Origin: an uncultured Rickettsiales bacterium
Lineage (GTDB): Bacteria; Pseudomonadota; Alphaproteobacteria; Rickettsiales; UBA1997
Direction of reading: 5' to 3'
Assembly: GCA_951800555.1 (NCBI GenBank)
Contig: CATOJU010000022.1
Location: forward strand, 1-10,392
Length of the DNA stretch: 10,392 bases
Below are positions 1 to 6,008 of the stretch, piece after piece. Within the stretch, counting starts at the first letter, position 1; each line of letters starts with the position of its first letter. The position numbers and the translations under genes were made by a program. Below the pieces are notes generated by a model, which worked only from the letters and a program-made list of their open reading frames with translations, made no database searches and was not told where the DNA came from.

Positions 1-464
1 AAATAAATAGTGAAATAAAGAAAGTAGATTACAAACTTAAAAATTTTATAAAAAATAGTATTAAAAATGTTATAAATGAATTTAAAAAATCTGGTAGTTT
101 AGAAGATAAAACAAAAATATTTAGAGACTTAATAACAACAATAGAAGAAAAGAATAAAAAATATCATAATGCTTATTTAAGAGAATTACAAAAAACTTCT
201 AAACTAAAAACTATGGAAAGACAAATTGATGTAAAATTATCACATCAAAAAAAAGAGGGTTTGTTTAATATTGATTCAAAACAAAAAGTAAATAAAAATA
301 AAAAAATTCAAAGTATAAAAAAAGAAAAAAATATAAATACTAAACAATATAATAACTATTATAAAAGACAGGAATTAAAATCGTTTCTTGAAATGATGAA
401 AAAAGTAAATAATTTTATAGAAAATGTACAAGAAAAAAATAATAATAATATAATAGGAAAATAA
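1..464 (+). CDS. Hypothetical Lys/Asn-rich protein, C-terminal part only
   Basis: The reading frame is open from the left edge (first complete codon at position 3) to the TAA at 462-464, so this is the 3' end of a longer gene. About 153 codons are visible. The internal ATG at 213 is unlikely to be the start, because about 70 codons of similar composition precede it without a stop. The visible protein is strongly basic and probably helical. It is rich in Lys, Asn, Glu and Ile, with charged stretches such as EEKNKKYHNAY and KNKKIQSIKKEKN, and it has no membrane segment or signal sequence. The last ~60 residues look low-complexity and disordered. I recognise no domain; it could be the tail of a secreted or DNA-processing protein, but nothing here decides this. 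The following DNA is a repeat-rich spacer, so no operon partner is visible downstream. Confidence 0.6.
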   Translation, partial: INSEIKKVDYKLKNFIKNSIKNVINEFKKSGSLEDKTKIFRDLITTIEEKNKKYHNAYLRELQKTSKLKTMERQIDVKLSHQKKEGLFNIDSKQKVNKNKKIQSIKKEKNINTKQYNNYYKRQELKSFLEMMKKVNNFIENVQEKNNNNIIGK

Positions 465-510
465 TAATATTAAAGTTTTTTAATTTTATCTTTTAATGAT
501 TTTTTATTCT

Positions 511-586
511 TTAATTTTCCATTATTTATGTCATTCCAAATTAGAATTACTTGACAATTTATTGTCTAGTAATTCTTAATGTGGAA
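511..586 (+). repeat. Left arm of inverted repeat, with internal hairpin
   Basis: This arm is the reverse complement of the right arm at 783-860. It contains TGTCATTCC at 529-537. Inside it, bases 543-558 pair with 561-576, giving 15 of 16 pairs with a single T-T mismatch and a very small TT apex. The outer 28 bases and inner 16 bases match the right arm exactly, while the hairpin interior differs in sequence but keeps the same pairing pattern. Confidence 0.8.
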
Positions 587-587
587 A

Positions 588-675
588 ACAAGGCAGGAAA
601 ATGATATGCTTGCATAATCATTTTAGCTTGTCGTCCTGTCACCGTTTGCCGGAACGAAGTGGAGGAATCCAGAAA
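588..675. repeat. GC-richer structured core, palindromic-repeat-like
   Basis: This is the most GC-rich stretch of the left 1.3 kb. Bases 598-605 (AAAATGAT) pair with 617-624 (ATCATTTT). Outside them GGCAGG (592-597) can pair with CCTGTC (635-640) across an asymmetric internal loop. The next segment, reading CCGGAACGAAGTGGAGG, resembles the GAACGAAGTGA-type palindromic repeats scattered through Rickettsiales genomes. That resemblance is from memory and is not proof of family membership. It has no tRNA or known ncRNA fold that I can recognise. Confidence 0.35.
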
Positions 676-782
676 TATAAAATGTGTTAAATATAAAAAA
701 GTATTTTATAGGTTTTTTTATATTATAGAATATAATAAAATATTAATATTCTTTTTTTTTATTAAAGTAATTTATTAATAGA

Positions 783-860
783 TTCCACATTAAGAATTTC
801 TAAATAAACAAGTTTATTAAGAAATTCTAATCTGGAATGACATAAATAATGGAAAATTAA
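783..860 (-). repeat. Right arm of inverted repeat, with internal hairpin
   Basis: This arm is the reverse complement of 511-586. Its internal hairpin pairs 793-801 with 820-828 (9 pairs) and 803-809 with 812-818 (7 pairs), separated by one A-A mismatch and closed by an AA apex. The stem sequence differs from the left-arm hairpin at several paired positions, but pairing is kept on both sides. Left and right hairpins therefore share architecture (9 pairs, mismatch, 6-7 pairs) rather than sequence. Confidence 0.8.
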
Positions 861-884
861 TAAAATAAACATACTTATAAGAAA

Positions 885-929
885 ACATAATTTGGAATGA
901 CACAAATAAAGGGAAATTAAGAAAATAAC
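885..929 (-). repeat. Degenerate third copy of repeat edge
   Basis: Bases 888-929 repeat 829-870 in direct orientation about 59 nt further on, with the shared core TGGAATGACA, then an A-rich stretch, then AAATTAA. Roughly five substitutions separate the copies. The hairpin half of the repeat is only faintly recognisable here (TTATAAGAAAACATAAT before the core), so this looks like a partial or decayed unit. Confidence 0.6.
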
Positions 930-1033
930 AAAATATAATAATAAGAAAAGGATATAAGAATAAAAAGTAAATAATATTTAAGAACAAATAAAAAATTATT
1001 AAATATATATGGAAAATAAAAATAGTTTTATGC

Positions 1034-1039
1034 AGGAGG
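1034..1039 (+). promoter_or_regulatory. Perfect Shine-Dalgarno AGGAGG without a gene
   Basis: AGGAGG is the strongest ribosome-binding sequence in the window, yet no ATG, GTG or TTG frame of useful length begins at the right distance. Six bases downstream, an ATA at 1046 opens a 13-codon frame (IKIKIISNNFAKF) ending at TAA 1085-1087. An ATG at 1030 that overlaps the motif gives only four codons. It may be a remnant of a decayed gene start, a leader peptide signal, or chance. Confidence 0.35.
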
Positions 1040-1160
1040 TCTAATATAAAAATCAAAATAATATCAAATAATTTCGCAAAATTTTAATAATTAAGTTGTT
1101 TTTTAAAAATAAAAATATAATTTAATTATTAATTAAATAAAAGTTAATAAAAGTTTTGAT

Positions 1161-1289
1161 ATGTATTTAGCAATAATATTAGGAATAACAACATATATTA
1201 TATGCCACTATTTCCACGTAACAAATTATAAACAAGTTGTTTTTGGTGTAGTATTATTAACTACTGTATTTTTTACTCCACATAATTAA
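1161..1289 (+). CDS. Small hydrophobic peptide upstream of dut
   Basis: This 42-codon frame is ATG-initiated and TAA-terminated. The in-frame stop at 1134-1136 leaves ATG 1161 as the only good start. The product has two hydrophobic stretches, residues 3-18 (LAIILGITTYIICHYF) and 26-38 (VVFGVVLLTTVFF), linked by a short polar segment HVTNYKQ, so it would be a small inner-membrane hairpin protein. It ends 21 nt before dut on the same strand and is less Lys/Asn-rich than random A/T sequence would give, with Gly, Thr, Cys and His present. No strong Shine-Dalgarno precedes it. I do not recognise the family and infer no function; the case for it being real rests on composition and its operon-like position. 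Confidence 0.45.
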   Translation: MYLAIILGITTYIICHYFHVTNYKQVVFGVVLLTTVFFTPHN

Positions 1290-1310
1290 TTAATAAAAAG
1301 AGGCTAATGA

Positions 1311-1754
1311 ATGAAAATTAAATTTAAAAAACTAAACAATAAAGCAATAATTCCAGAATATAAAACTAATGGCGCAGCTGGTTTTGACATTAATGTTTTA
1401 TTAGATAAAGATACAGAAATTTTAAAAAAAGGTGAAATAAAATTATTTAAAACTGGTTTAGCAATAGCTTTACCAGATGGATACGAGGCTCAAGTTAGAT
1501 CAAGATCTGGTTTATCTTTAAAAAATGGTGTAATAGTTTTGAATGCACCAGGTACAATAGATTCAGATTATAGAGGAGAGATTGGTGTAATTATGATAAA
1601 TTGTGGTCAAGAAGATTTTATAGTTGAAAATGGCTCTAGAATTGCTCAAGTGGTTATAGCAAAATATGAAAAAGCAGAAATTGAAGTTGTTGAAGATTTA
1701 GATGAAACAGAAAGAGGAATTGGTGGCTTTGGTTCTACTGGAATTAAAAAATAA
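1311..1754 (+). CDS. dut: dUTP diphosphatase (dUTPase)
   Basis: Hydrolyses dUTP to dUMP and pyrophosphate, keeping uracil out of DNA and supplying the thymidylate precursor; a cytosolic homotrimer in this family. All five trimeric dUTPase motifs are visible in order: AAGFDI (22-27), RSRSGLSLKNG (63-73), NAPGTIDSDYRGEIG (78-92), GSRIAQ (108-113) and the C-terminal arm RGIGGFGSTG (135-144). D84 is the expected water-activating Asp and Y87 the uracil-stacking residue. At 147 residues the length is normal for bacterial Dut and the gene looks intact. The start is supported by AAGAGG at 1298-1303, seven bases before ATG 1311; the ATG at 1307 opens only a few codons. It leads a tight + strand cluster: lolA begins 9 nt after its stop. 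Retention in such an A/T-rich genome is expected, because dUTPase is near-universal. Confidence 0.97.
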   Translation: MKIKFKKLNNKAIIPEYKTNGAAGFDINVLLDKDTEILKKGEIKLFKTGLAIALPDGYEAQVRSRSGLSLKNGVIVLNAPGTIDSDYRGEIGVIMINCGQEDFIVENGSRIAQVVIAKYEKAEIEVVEDLDETERGIGGFGSTGIKK

Positions 1755-1763
1755 TAATAAATT

Positions 1764-2399
1764 ATGAAAAAAAAATTATTTATAATTATATACTTTTTGT
1801 TTTGTTTATTGATTGCAAATTTTGTTTCTGCTAAAAATAATTTTAGTAATAAAGATAAAGAAATAATAAAAAAAGTAAATCAATATTTTTTTGAATTAAA
1901 AACTATAAAAAGTAATTTTATCCAGTACAGTGATTTTGATGGAAGTATGGCAGAAGGTATTTTTTATATATCAAAACCTAATAAATTAAGATTTGAATAT
2001 ACAACTCCTTTTAAAAATTTATTAATTACTAATGGTAAAGTTACTACATTTTATGAAATGGATTTAGATGAAATTTCAAATATTCCAACAACTAAAACTC
2101 CTTTATCTTTTTTATTACAGGAAAAACAGGATTTAGAAACAATAAATTCAAAAATTTTAGCTATTAATGAAGATGTAAATAAAGATTTAGTAATAAAAAC
2201 TGAAAATATTCAGGACAAAAATAAATATTTTATAGATTATATTTTTGATAAAAATATAGAGAATTTAAAAGGCATTAATTTTATGGATGAAAATCGGCAG
2301 AGTATTAATTTAACGTTTTTTAATTTAAGTAAAAATATTGAATTAAATAAGGGTTTGTTTATTTTTAAAAATCCAAGATTATATAAAAAAAGGAAATAA
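1764..2399 (+). CDS. lolA: Outer-membrane lipoprotein carrier LolA
   Basis: Periplasmic chaperone that accepts lipoproteins released by the LolCDE transporter and delivers them to the outer membrane. The first 23 residues form a clear signal peptide: KKK, a hydrophobic core, then VSA before K24 as a signal peptidase I site. The mature part follows the family pattern: a helix with LKTIKSNFIQ (about 46-55), then GIFYISKPNKLRFEYTTPF (65-83), the strand LLITNGK, and TPLSFLL (112-118). At 211 residues it is normal length, and the style (FYISKP-LRFEY, then PLSFLL) is that of alphaproteobacterial LolA rather than E. coli. No Shine-Dalgarno is obvious before the ATG, which lies 9 nt after dut, so translation may be coupled to dut. 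Its presence implies a Gram-negative envelope with sorted outer-membrane lipoproteins. No other lol gene is nearby. Confidence 0.9.
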   Translation: MKKKLFIIIYFLFCLLIANFVSAKNNFSNKDKEIIKKVNQYFFELKTIKSNFIQYSDFDGSMAEGIFYISKPNKLRFEYTTPFKNLLITNGKVTTFYEMDLDEISNIPTTKTPLSFLLQEKQDLETINSKILAINEDVNKDLVIKTENIQDKNKYFIDYIFDKNIENLKGINFMDENRQSINLTFFNLSKNIELNKGLFIFKNPRLYKKRK

Positions 2400-2401
2400 A
2401 T

Positions 2402-3658
2402 ATGTATTCATACCTTTCAAATTCACAAAGATTAGCTTTTGATGCTATAATGGATGGAAAAAATGTTTTTGTAAGTGGTTCGGCTGGTACTGGAAAATCC
2501 TATTTATTAAATTTTTTAAAAAAAGAATTAGAAAATAAAAATCTACAAGTCACAGCTACAACTGGAATTGCAGCAATAAATATTGGAGGTGTTACATTAC
2601 ATTCTTGGGCTAATTTAGGAATAGAGGAATATCCTATAGAAAGAATAGCAGAAAAAATTCTTTCACCAAGAGGAACAAATACAAGAAAAAAAATACAAAA
2701 AACAGATATCCTTGCTATAGATGAAATTTCAATGTTGTCGTTGGAAACATTTGAAAAAGTAGATAGATTATTAAGAATAGTAAGAGGTAAGGATAAACCT
2801 TTTGGTGGAATACAATTAATACTTTTTGGTGATTTTTTTCAATTACCGCCAGTGAATAGTGATAATTTTTGCTTTGAAAGTGAAATTTGGAATGAAGCAG
2901 AAATACAAACAATAATATTAAAAGAAATTTTTAGACAACAAAGCACTAATTTTATAAGTCTTTTAAATCACATAAGATATGGTATAGTAGATAAAGATGA
3001 TATAGCTTTATTAAAGACTAGATTTAATTTAATTGATAATAGTGTTATAAAGCCTACAATTTTATCAACCCATAATGCAATTGTAGAACAAATAAATAAC
3101 GAATATCTTAATAATTTAAGTACAAAATCTATGGATTATGAAGCAGAATTTAAAGGAAAAGCTGATAAAATAGAAATATTAAGAAAAAATTGTATAGCAA
3201 AAGAATTTTTAACTTTAAAGATTGGTTGCCAAGTAATGATGCTAAAGAATACATATCAAAAAGAAGGAATTATAAATGGTTCAACCGGAATAGTTATTGG
3301 CTTTAGTAGTAAAAAACATTATCCTATAGTAGAGTTTGAAAATGGTTCTGAATTAACTATTGGTCTAGAGACTTGGGAAATAAGTAGTTTTAATCATAAT
3401 ACAGGAGAATTGGAGGTTTTAGCAAGTATGGAACAAATCCCGTTAAATTTAGCTTGGGCAGTTACTATACACAAGTCACAGGGAATGACTTTGGATAAAG
3501 CTGAATGTGATTTAAAAGATGCTTTTGCGGATGGTCAAATTTATGTTGCTTTATCAAGGGTTAGGGATATAAATGGTTTGTTTATTAAAAGTTTTGATAT
3601 AAATAAAATTAAGGTTAATAAAAAAATTTTAAAGTTTTATGATGAGTGCGAATATTAA
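2402..3658 (+). CDS. Pif1/RecD2-like SF1B DNA helicase
   Basis: An ATP-dependent 5'-3' DNA helicase by family, acting on replication or recombination intermediates in the cytoplasm; the exact role is not known from sequence. Motifs appear in order: Q-motif Gln9, Walker A GSAGTGKS (26-33), motif Ia TTGIAAINIGGVTLHSW (53-69), Walker B LAIDEISML (104-112), motif III LFGDFFQLPPV (141-151), motif IV FRQQ (177-180), an SH3-like region around IKPTIL...GSTGIVIGF, motif V HKSQGMTLD (357-365) and motif VI YVALSRVR (381-388). All catalytic residues are present. The length of 418 residues suits compact bacterial Pif1-like proteins, with no accessory domain. AGGA at 2391-2394, inside the end of lolA, sits seven bases before ATG 2402, and the two genes are 2 nt apart, so they should be cotranscribed. 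The motif V and VI spelling favours Pif1 over RecD. Confidence 0.9.
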   Translation: MYSYLSNSQRLAFDAIMDGKNVFVSGSAGTGKSYLLNFLKKELENKNLQVTATTGIAAINIGGVTLHSWANLGIEEYPIERIAEKILSPRGTNTRKKIQKTDILAIDEISMLSLETFEKVDRLLRIVRGKDKPFGGIQLILFGDFFQLPPVNSDNFCFESEIWNEAEIQTIILKEIFRQQSTNFISLLNHIRYGIVDKDDIALLKTRFNLIDNSVIKPTILSTHNAIVEQINNEYLNNLSTKSMDYEAEFKGKADKIEILRKNCIAKEFLTLKIGCQVMMLKNTYQKEGIINGSTGIVIGFSSKKHYPIVEFENGSELTIGLETWEISSFNHNTGELEVLASMEQIPLNLAWAVTIHKSQGMTLDKAECDLKDAFADGQIYVALSRVRDINGLFIKSFDINKIKVNKKILKFYDECEY

Positions 3659-3661
3659 AGG

Positions 3662-3691
3662 TATTTTTATCTGCAATATAATATAAAAATA
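3662..3691 (+). terminator. Weak stem-loop after the helicase gene
   Basis: Bases 3662-3670 (TATTTTTAT) pair perfectly with 3683-3691 over a 12-nt loop, starting a few bases after the helicase stop. A run of six T follows about ten bases later (3701-3706). The stem is entirely A/T, so it would be weak, and in DNA this A/T-rich such stems arise by chance. Its position suits the end of the dut-lolA-helicase unit. Confidence 0.25.
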
Positions 3692-3838
3692 TATAAAATG
3701 TTTTTTACAAAATTCTAAATCCTAATATAAAATATAATTTAAATTTTTAATATTTGTTTTTTAAAATTTTTTTATATGTGGGATCTATTGAAAAATATAG
3801 ACAAAAAATTATTCTATCAATAGTAGAAAAAAATTAGG

Positions 3839-5650
3839 ATGTTTATTTTTAAAAAATTTATTGATAAATTAAACTATATTTATGAAGAAGAAAGAGATAA
3901 TTTTATATTATGGCTACCTGTGCTTTTTATTATAGGTAGTTTAATAAGATTTAATTATTTTAAAGATAATCTTAATATAAAATATTTAAATATATCGTTA
4001 ATATGTTTAACAATATTATTTATGATAATTAGTTATATAACTAGAAGTTTATTTATAAGAATAATAACTATTATTTTAATATTTATTTCATTAGGTTATT
4101 TAAGAACAGAACAAATAATAAAAAAATATAATTTTCCTATAATAGATAGGCCATTAGGAAAAGTTAAAGTTACGGGTATTGTAGAAAAAGAAATAATAAA
4201 CTTAAATAAAAAAAATAAAATTTCAAAAGTTATAATAGTTTTAATTGAAAAAATTGAACCTATAAATAATAATAAACTTTATTTAAAAAATGGAATTCCA
4301 AAAAAATTAAAAATAAATTTATTAGATAATAAACAGAAAATTAATTTAAATAAAATTGTTCTAACTGCCTATATTTTTCCAATAGAAGAAAAAATTATAT
4401 ATTCAAGTTTTGATAATAGAAGATATTTATATTTTCAAGAAATAGGTGGTATTGGATATAAAGGTGAAATTTTATTTAATGATAAATTAGAAAAATTAAA
4501 CATAAAACAAAAAATAGATTTATTAAGGAATAAAATTGCTAAAAGTATTATAAATATAAATCCAAATAGTAAATCAATTGGAATTATTTCAATATTGTTA
4601 ACGGGACAAAAAAATTTAGCAGATAAACAGACTGTGGAAAATATGAATATGTCAGGACTTGCGCATATTTTAGCTATATCTGGGTTACATATAATGACTT
4701 TAATTTTATCTATTTGTTATATATCAAATTTAATTTTAATGAGATTTGAAAAATTAATTTTAAAATATGATATTCAAAAAATATCAATAATGATATCTTT
4801 AATAATAAGTTTTTTTTATTTATTATTAAGTGGAATGAGTATTTCAGCAATTAGAGCATATATTATGAGTGCTATTTTTATGTTTAGTTTTATAATAGGT
4901 CGTTTTAATACAAGTTTAAGATCCGTAATGTTTACAATGTTTATTTTTGTATTCTTAAAGCCATTTATAATATTTTCTGCTGGTTTTCAAATGTCATTTA
5001 TGGCTGTTTTAGCATTAATAACAGCTGTTGAATGTTATAATAAAAGTATTATTAAAGAAAATAAAGGTTTTTCTGGGATAAATGTGTATAAAGGATATAT
5101 TTTTAAAAGTTTTATATTATCTATTGCCGCAGAATTTGCTGTAACTCCATTTGTTATTTATAATTTTAATTATTATAGTTTTTATAATATTTTTGTAAAT
5201 TCCTTTATTACACCTATGATTTCTTTTATAGTTTTGCCGTTAAGTTTTATATCTTTACTATTAATGCCATTAAAATTAGAAGCTTTATTTATAATACCCG
5301 CATCAATTGTAATAAATATTGTTATAGATATTGCTAATTTTATAGTTAAAATTCCCCATTCTTTTATTTTTGTAGAATCTCCAAATATTTTTTGTTTTTT
5401 TCTTATGATATTTGGATTATTTTTGTTTTGTTTATTAAGAAGTAACTTAAGAAAAATAGGGATAATATTATATTTTTTAGCATTTATAATTTTTTTCTTT
5501 CAAAAAAAACCAGATATTATTATAGATAATAGAAATAATAACTTAATATTTGTTGATGAAAAAAATAATTTTTATGTTTTAAATCCAAATAAATATAAAA
5601 TATCTATTTTGTTAAGAAAATTTGGTAAAAAAGATTATTTTAATTTCTAA
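3839..5650 (+). CDS. comEC: ComEC/Rec2 DNA-uptake channel, no beta-lactamase domain
   Basis: Inner-membrane channel that carries single-stranded DNA into the cytoplasm in natural transformation. The N-terminus has membrane helices (about 24-38 and 49-92) followed by a soluble beta-rich DUF4131-type region (roughly 105-225). The Competence domain then begins with the family signature TGQKNLADKQTVENMNMSG, LAHILAISGLHIM (about 257-286), followed by SAIRAYIMSA, SAGFQMSFMAV and several more helices to about residue 555. The C-terminus (FFFQKKPDIIIDNRNNN to the end) resembles the short tail of alphaproteobacterial ComEC, and the metallo-beta-lactamase domain of Bacillus ComEC is absent. At 603 residues it appears intact. 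ATG 3839 follows an in-frame TAG at 3824-3826; GG just before the ATG is too close for a normal Shine-Dalgarno, so initiation looks weak. No comEA, comF or pilus genes are in the window, so active competence cannot be inferred. Confidence 0.9.
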   Translation: MFIFKKFIDKLNYIYEEERDNFILWLPVLFIIGSLIRFNYFKDNLNIKYLNISLICLTILFMIISYITRSLFIRIITIILIFISLGYLRTEQIIKKYNFPIIDRPLGKVKVTGIVEKEIINLNKKNKISKVIIVLIEKIEPINNNKLYLKNGIPKKLKINLLDNKQKINLNKIVLTAYIFPIEEKIIYSSFDNRRYLYFQEIGGIGYKGEILFNDKLEKLNIKQKIDLLRNKIAKSIININPNSKSIGIISILLTGQKNLADKQTVENMNMSGLAHILAISGLHIMTLILSICYISNLILMRFEKLILKYDIQKISIMISLIISFFYLLLSGMSISAIRAYIMSAIFMFSFIIGRFNTSLRSVMFTMFIFVFLKPFIIFSAGFQMSFMAVLALITAVECYNKSIIKENKGFSGINVYKGYIFKSFILSIAAEFAVTPFVIYNFNYYSFYNIFVNSFITPMISFIVLPLSFISLLLMPLKLEALFIIPASIVINIVIDIANFIVKIPHSFIFVESPNIFCFFLMIFGLFLFCLLRSNLRKIGIILYFLAFIIFFFQKKPDIIIDNRNNNLIFVDEKNNFYVLNPNKYKISILLRKFGKKDYFNF

Positions 5651-5672
5651 TATTATATAATTTTTAGAAATT
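5642..5672 (+). terminator. Weak stem-loop overlapping the comEC stop
   Basis: AATTTCTAA at 5642-5650, which includes the comEC stop codon, pairs perfectly with TTAGAAATT at 5664-5672 across a 13-nt loop. No U-tract follows. It could protect or end the comEC message, but the stem is short and A/T-dominated, so chance is a fair alternative. Confidence 0.25.
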
Positions 5673-5751
5673 TAAAAGACTTAATATAATGTTAGATAAT
5701 GAAAAATATTTATATAATTTAAATAAAAATTTTACAAAATTCTACAGTAAT

Positions 5752-5880
5752 TTAATATAAATATGGATTTTCAATTCCAAATTGTTCTAATGTTTTAATT
5801 TCAAGATTCTCCATTTCTTCTGCATCTTTTTCTTCAATATGGTCATAACCAAGTAAATGTAATAAACTACTATTAAATGA
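5752..5880 (-). pseudogene. ybeY: Second copy of the 3' end of ybeY (remnant)
   Basis: Bases 5765-5869 match 7372-7476 of the intact ybeY at 101 of 105 positions. The four differences are all transitions, and three of them are silent. The remnant reads SLLHLLGYDHIEEKDAEEME and on to GIENPYLY-stop, where the intact gene ends GIENPYIC-stop; its TAA is at 5752-5754. Just upstream a 4-nt deletion relative to 7477-7491 removes most of the codon for the first active-site His (H128 in the full protein) and shifts the frame. Similarity then stops at 5880, so only about a quarter of the gene is present. No start codon precedes it in frame and no product with YbeY activity could be made. It lies on the far side of the ankyrin gene, so the two copies are direct repeats bracketing that gene. 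The low divergence indicates a fairly recent event or gene conversion. Confidence 0.92.
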
Positions 5881-5892
5881 ATATTTATTTTA

Positions 5893-5917
5893 TATATACT
5901 CCCTACTTCAGTATATA
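5893..5917. repeat. Short hairpin next to the ybeY remnant
   Basis: TATATACT (5893-5900) pairs with AGTATATA (5910-5917) around a nine-base loop CCCTACTTC, which is unusually C-rich for this spacer. It begins 12 bases beyond the point where ybeY similarity ends (5880), close to the presumed junction of the ankyrin segment. No function can be assigned. Confidence 0.35.
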
Positions 5918-5950
5918 ATAAAATATTATAAAACAATTATTATAAATCTC

Positions 5951-5983
5951 ACCATTTTTTAACAATATTAGTTAAAAAATGGT
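5951..5983 (-). terminator. 13-bp perfect stem-loop downstream of the ankyrin gene
   Basis: ACCATTTTTTAAC (5951-5963) pairs perfectly with 5971-5983 around a seven-base loop. It begins 26 bases after the ankyrin stop codon on the minus strand, the right place to end that transcript. No uridine run follows on either strand, so it is not a canonical intrinsic terminator; it may instead block 3' exonucleases or be a bidirectional end signal for the converging genes. The G/C pairs at its base make it the best stem in this spacer. Confidence 0.4.
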
Positions 5984-6008
5984 AAATCTGTTAAAAAAGT
6001 AAATATAT

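Larger units (their letters stand above)
511..860. mobile_element. Candidate MITE-like inverted-repeat element
   Basis: Two long arms, 511-586 and 783-860, are reverse complements of each other: blocks of 16, 9 and 28 bases agree with one mismatch between the last two. They enclose about 196 bp with no ORF. The layout of long terminal inverted repeats and a short non-coding core matches non-autonomous elements and the palindromic repeat families known from Rickettsiales. I cannot define a target-site duplication: the flanks are A/T-rich and partly similar to each other. It could instead be two independent insertions of a palindromic repeat in opposite orientation. No transposase is present in the window. 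Confidence 0.4.
465..1160. other. Gene-poor repeat-bearing spacer
   Basis: About 700 bp between the unknown gene and the small ORF before dut contains no coding region I can support. The longest frame here (817-1056, minus strand) is a Phe/Ile/Leu-rich reading of poly-A/T that runs across the repeats. The stretch holds a candidate inverted-repeat element (511-860), a degenerate extra copy of its edge (885-929), a short island of higher GC (588-675) and a perfect orphan Shine-Dalgarno (1034-1039). A possible -10 box TATAAT lies at 1116-1121, upstream of the dut cluster, but I see no convincing -35 at proper spacing. Confidence 0.7.
5651..6008. other. Convergent spacer holding the ybeY remnant
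   Basis: This 358-bp stretch separates the converging comEC (+) and ankyrin (-) genes. Its first 100 bases are A/T-rich with only a 23-codon ATG frame (5689-5760) that I do not credit. It then holds the duplicated 3' end of ybeY (5752-5880) and two hairpins (5893-5917 and 5951-5983). Nothing else recognisable is present. Confidence 0.7.

Noticed and set aside
588..675. Possible tRNA or small housekeeping RNA in the GC-richer island
   Set aside because: No cloverleaf, T-loop sequence or known ncRNA core is visible; the repeat interpretation fits better.
817..1056. Minus-strand Phe/Ile/Leu-rich frame that could pass for a small membrane protein
   Set aside because: It reads the poly-A/T spacer and the repeat copies; its internally repeated peptide (FPLFMSFQI and FPLFVSFQI) simply reflects the DNA repeat at 829-929. 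It has no ribosome-binding site or codon signal.
2715..2912. Minus-strand frame inside the helicase gene
   Set aside because: It lies wholly within a gene with every helicase motif intact, and its composition is that of an antisense shadow.
3703..5744. Exact 15-base match TTTTACAAAATTCTA on both sides of comEC (3703-3717 and 5730-5744)
   Set aside because: In DNA this A/T-rich, several 15-base matches are expected by chance in 10 kb, and the similarity does not extend beyond it, so it is not evidence for a mobile unit around comEC.
5689..5760. 23-codon ATG frame between comEC and the ybeY remnant
   Set aside because: It is short, made of Lys/Asn/Tyr/Leu codons expected from A/T sequence, overlaps the remnant and has no ribosome-binding site.
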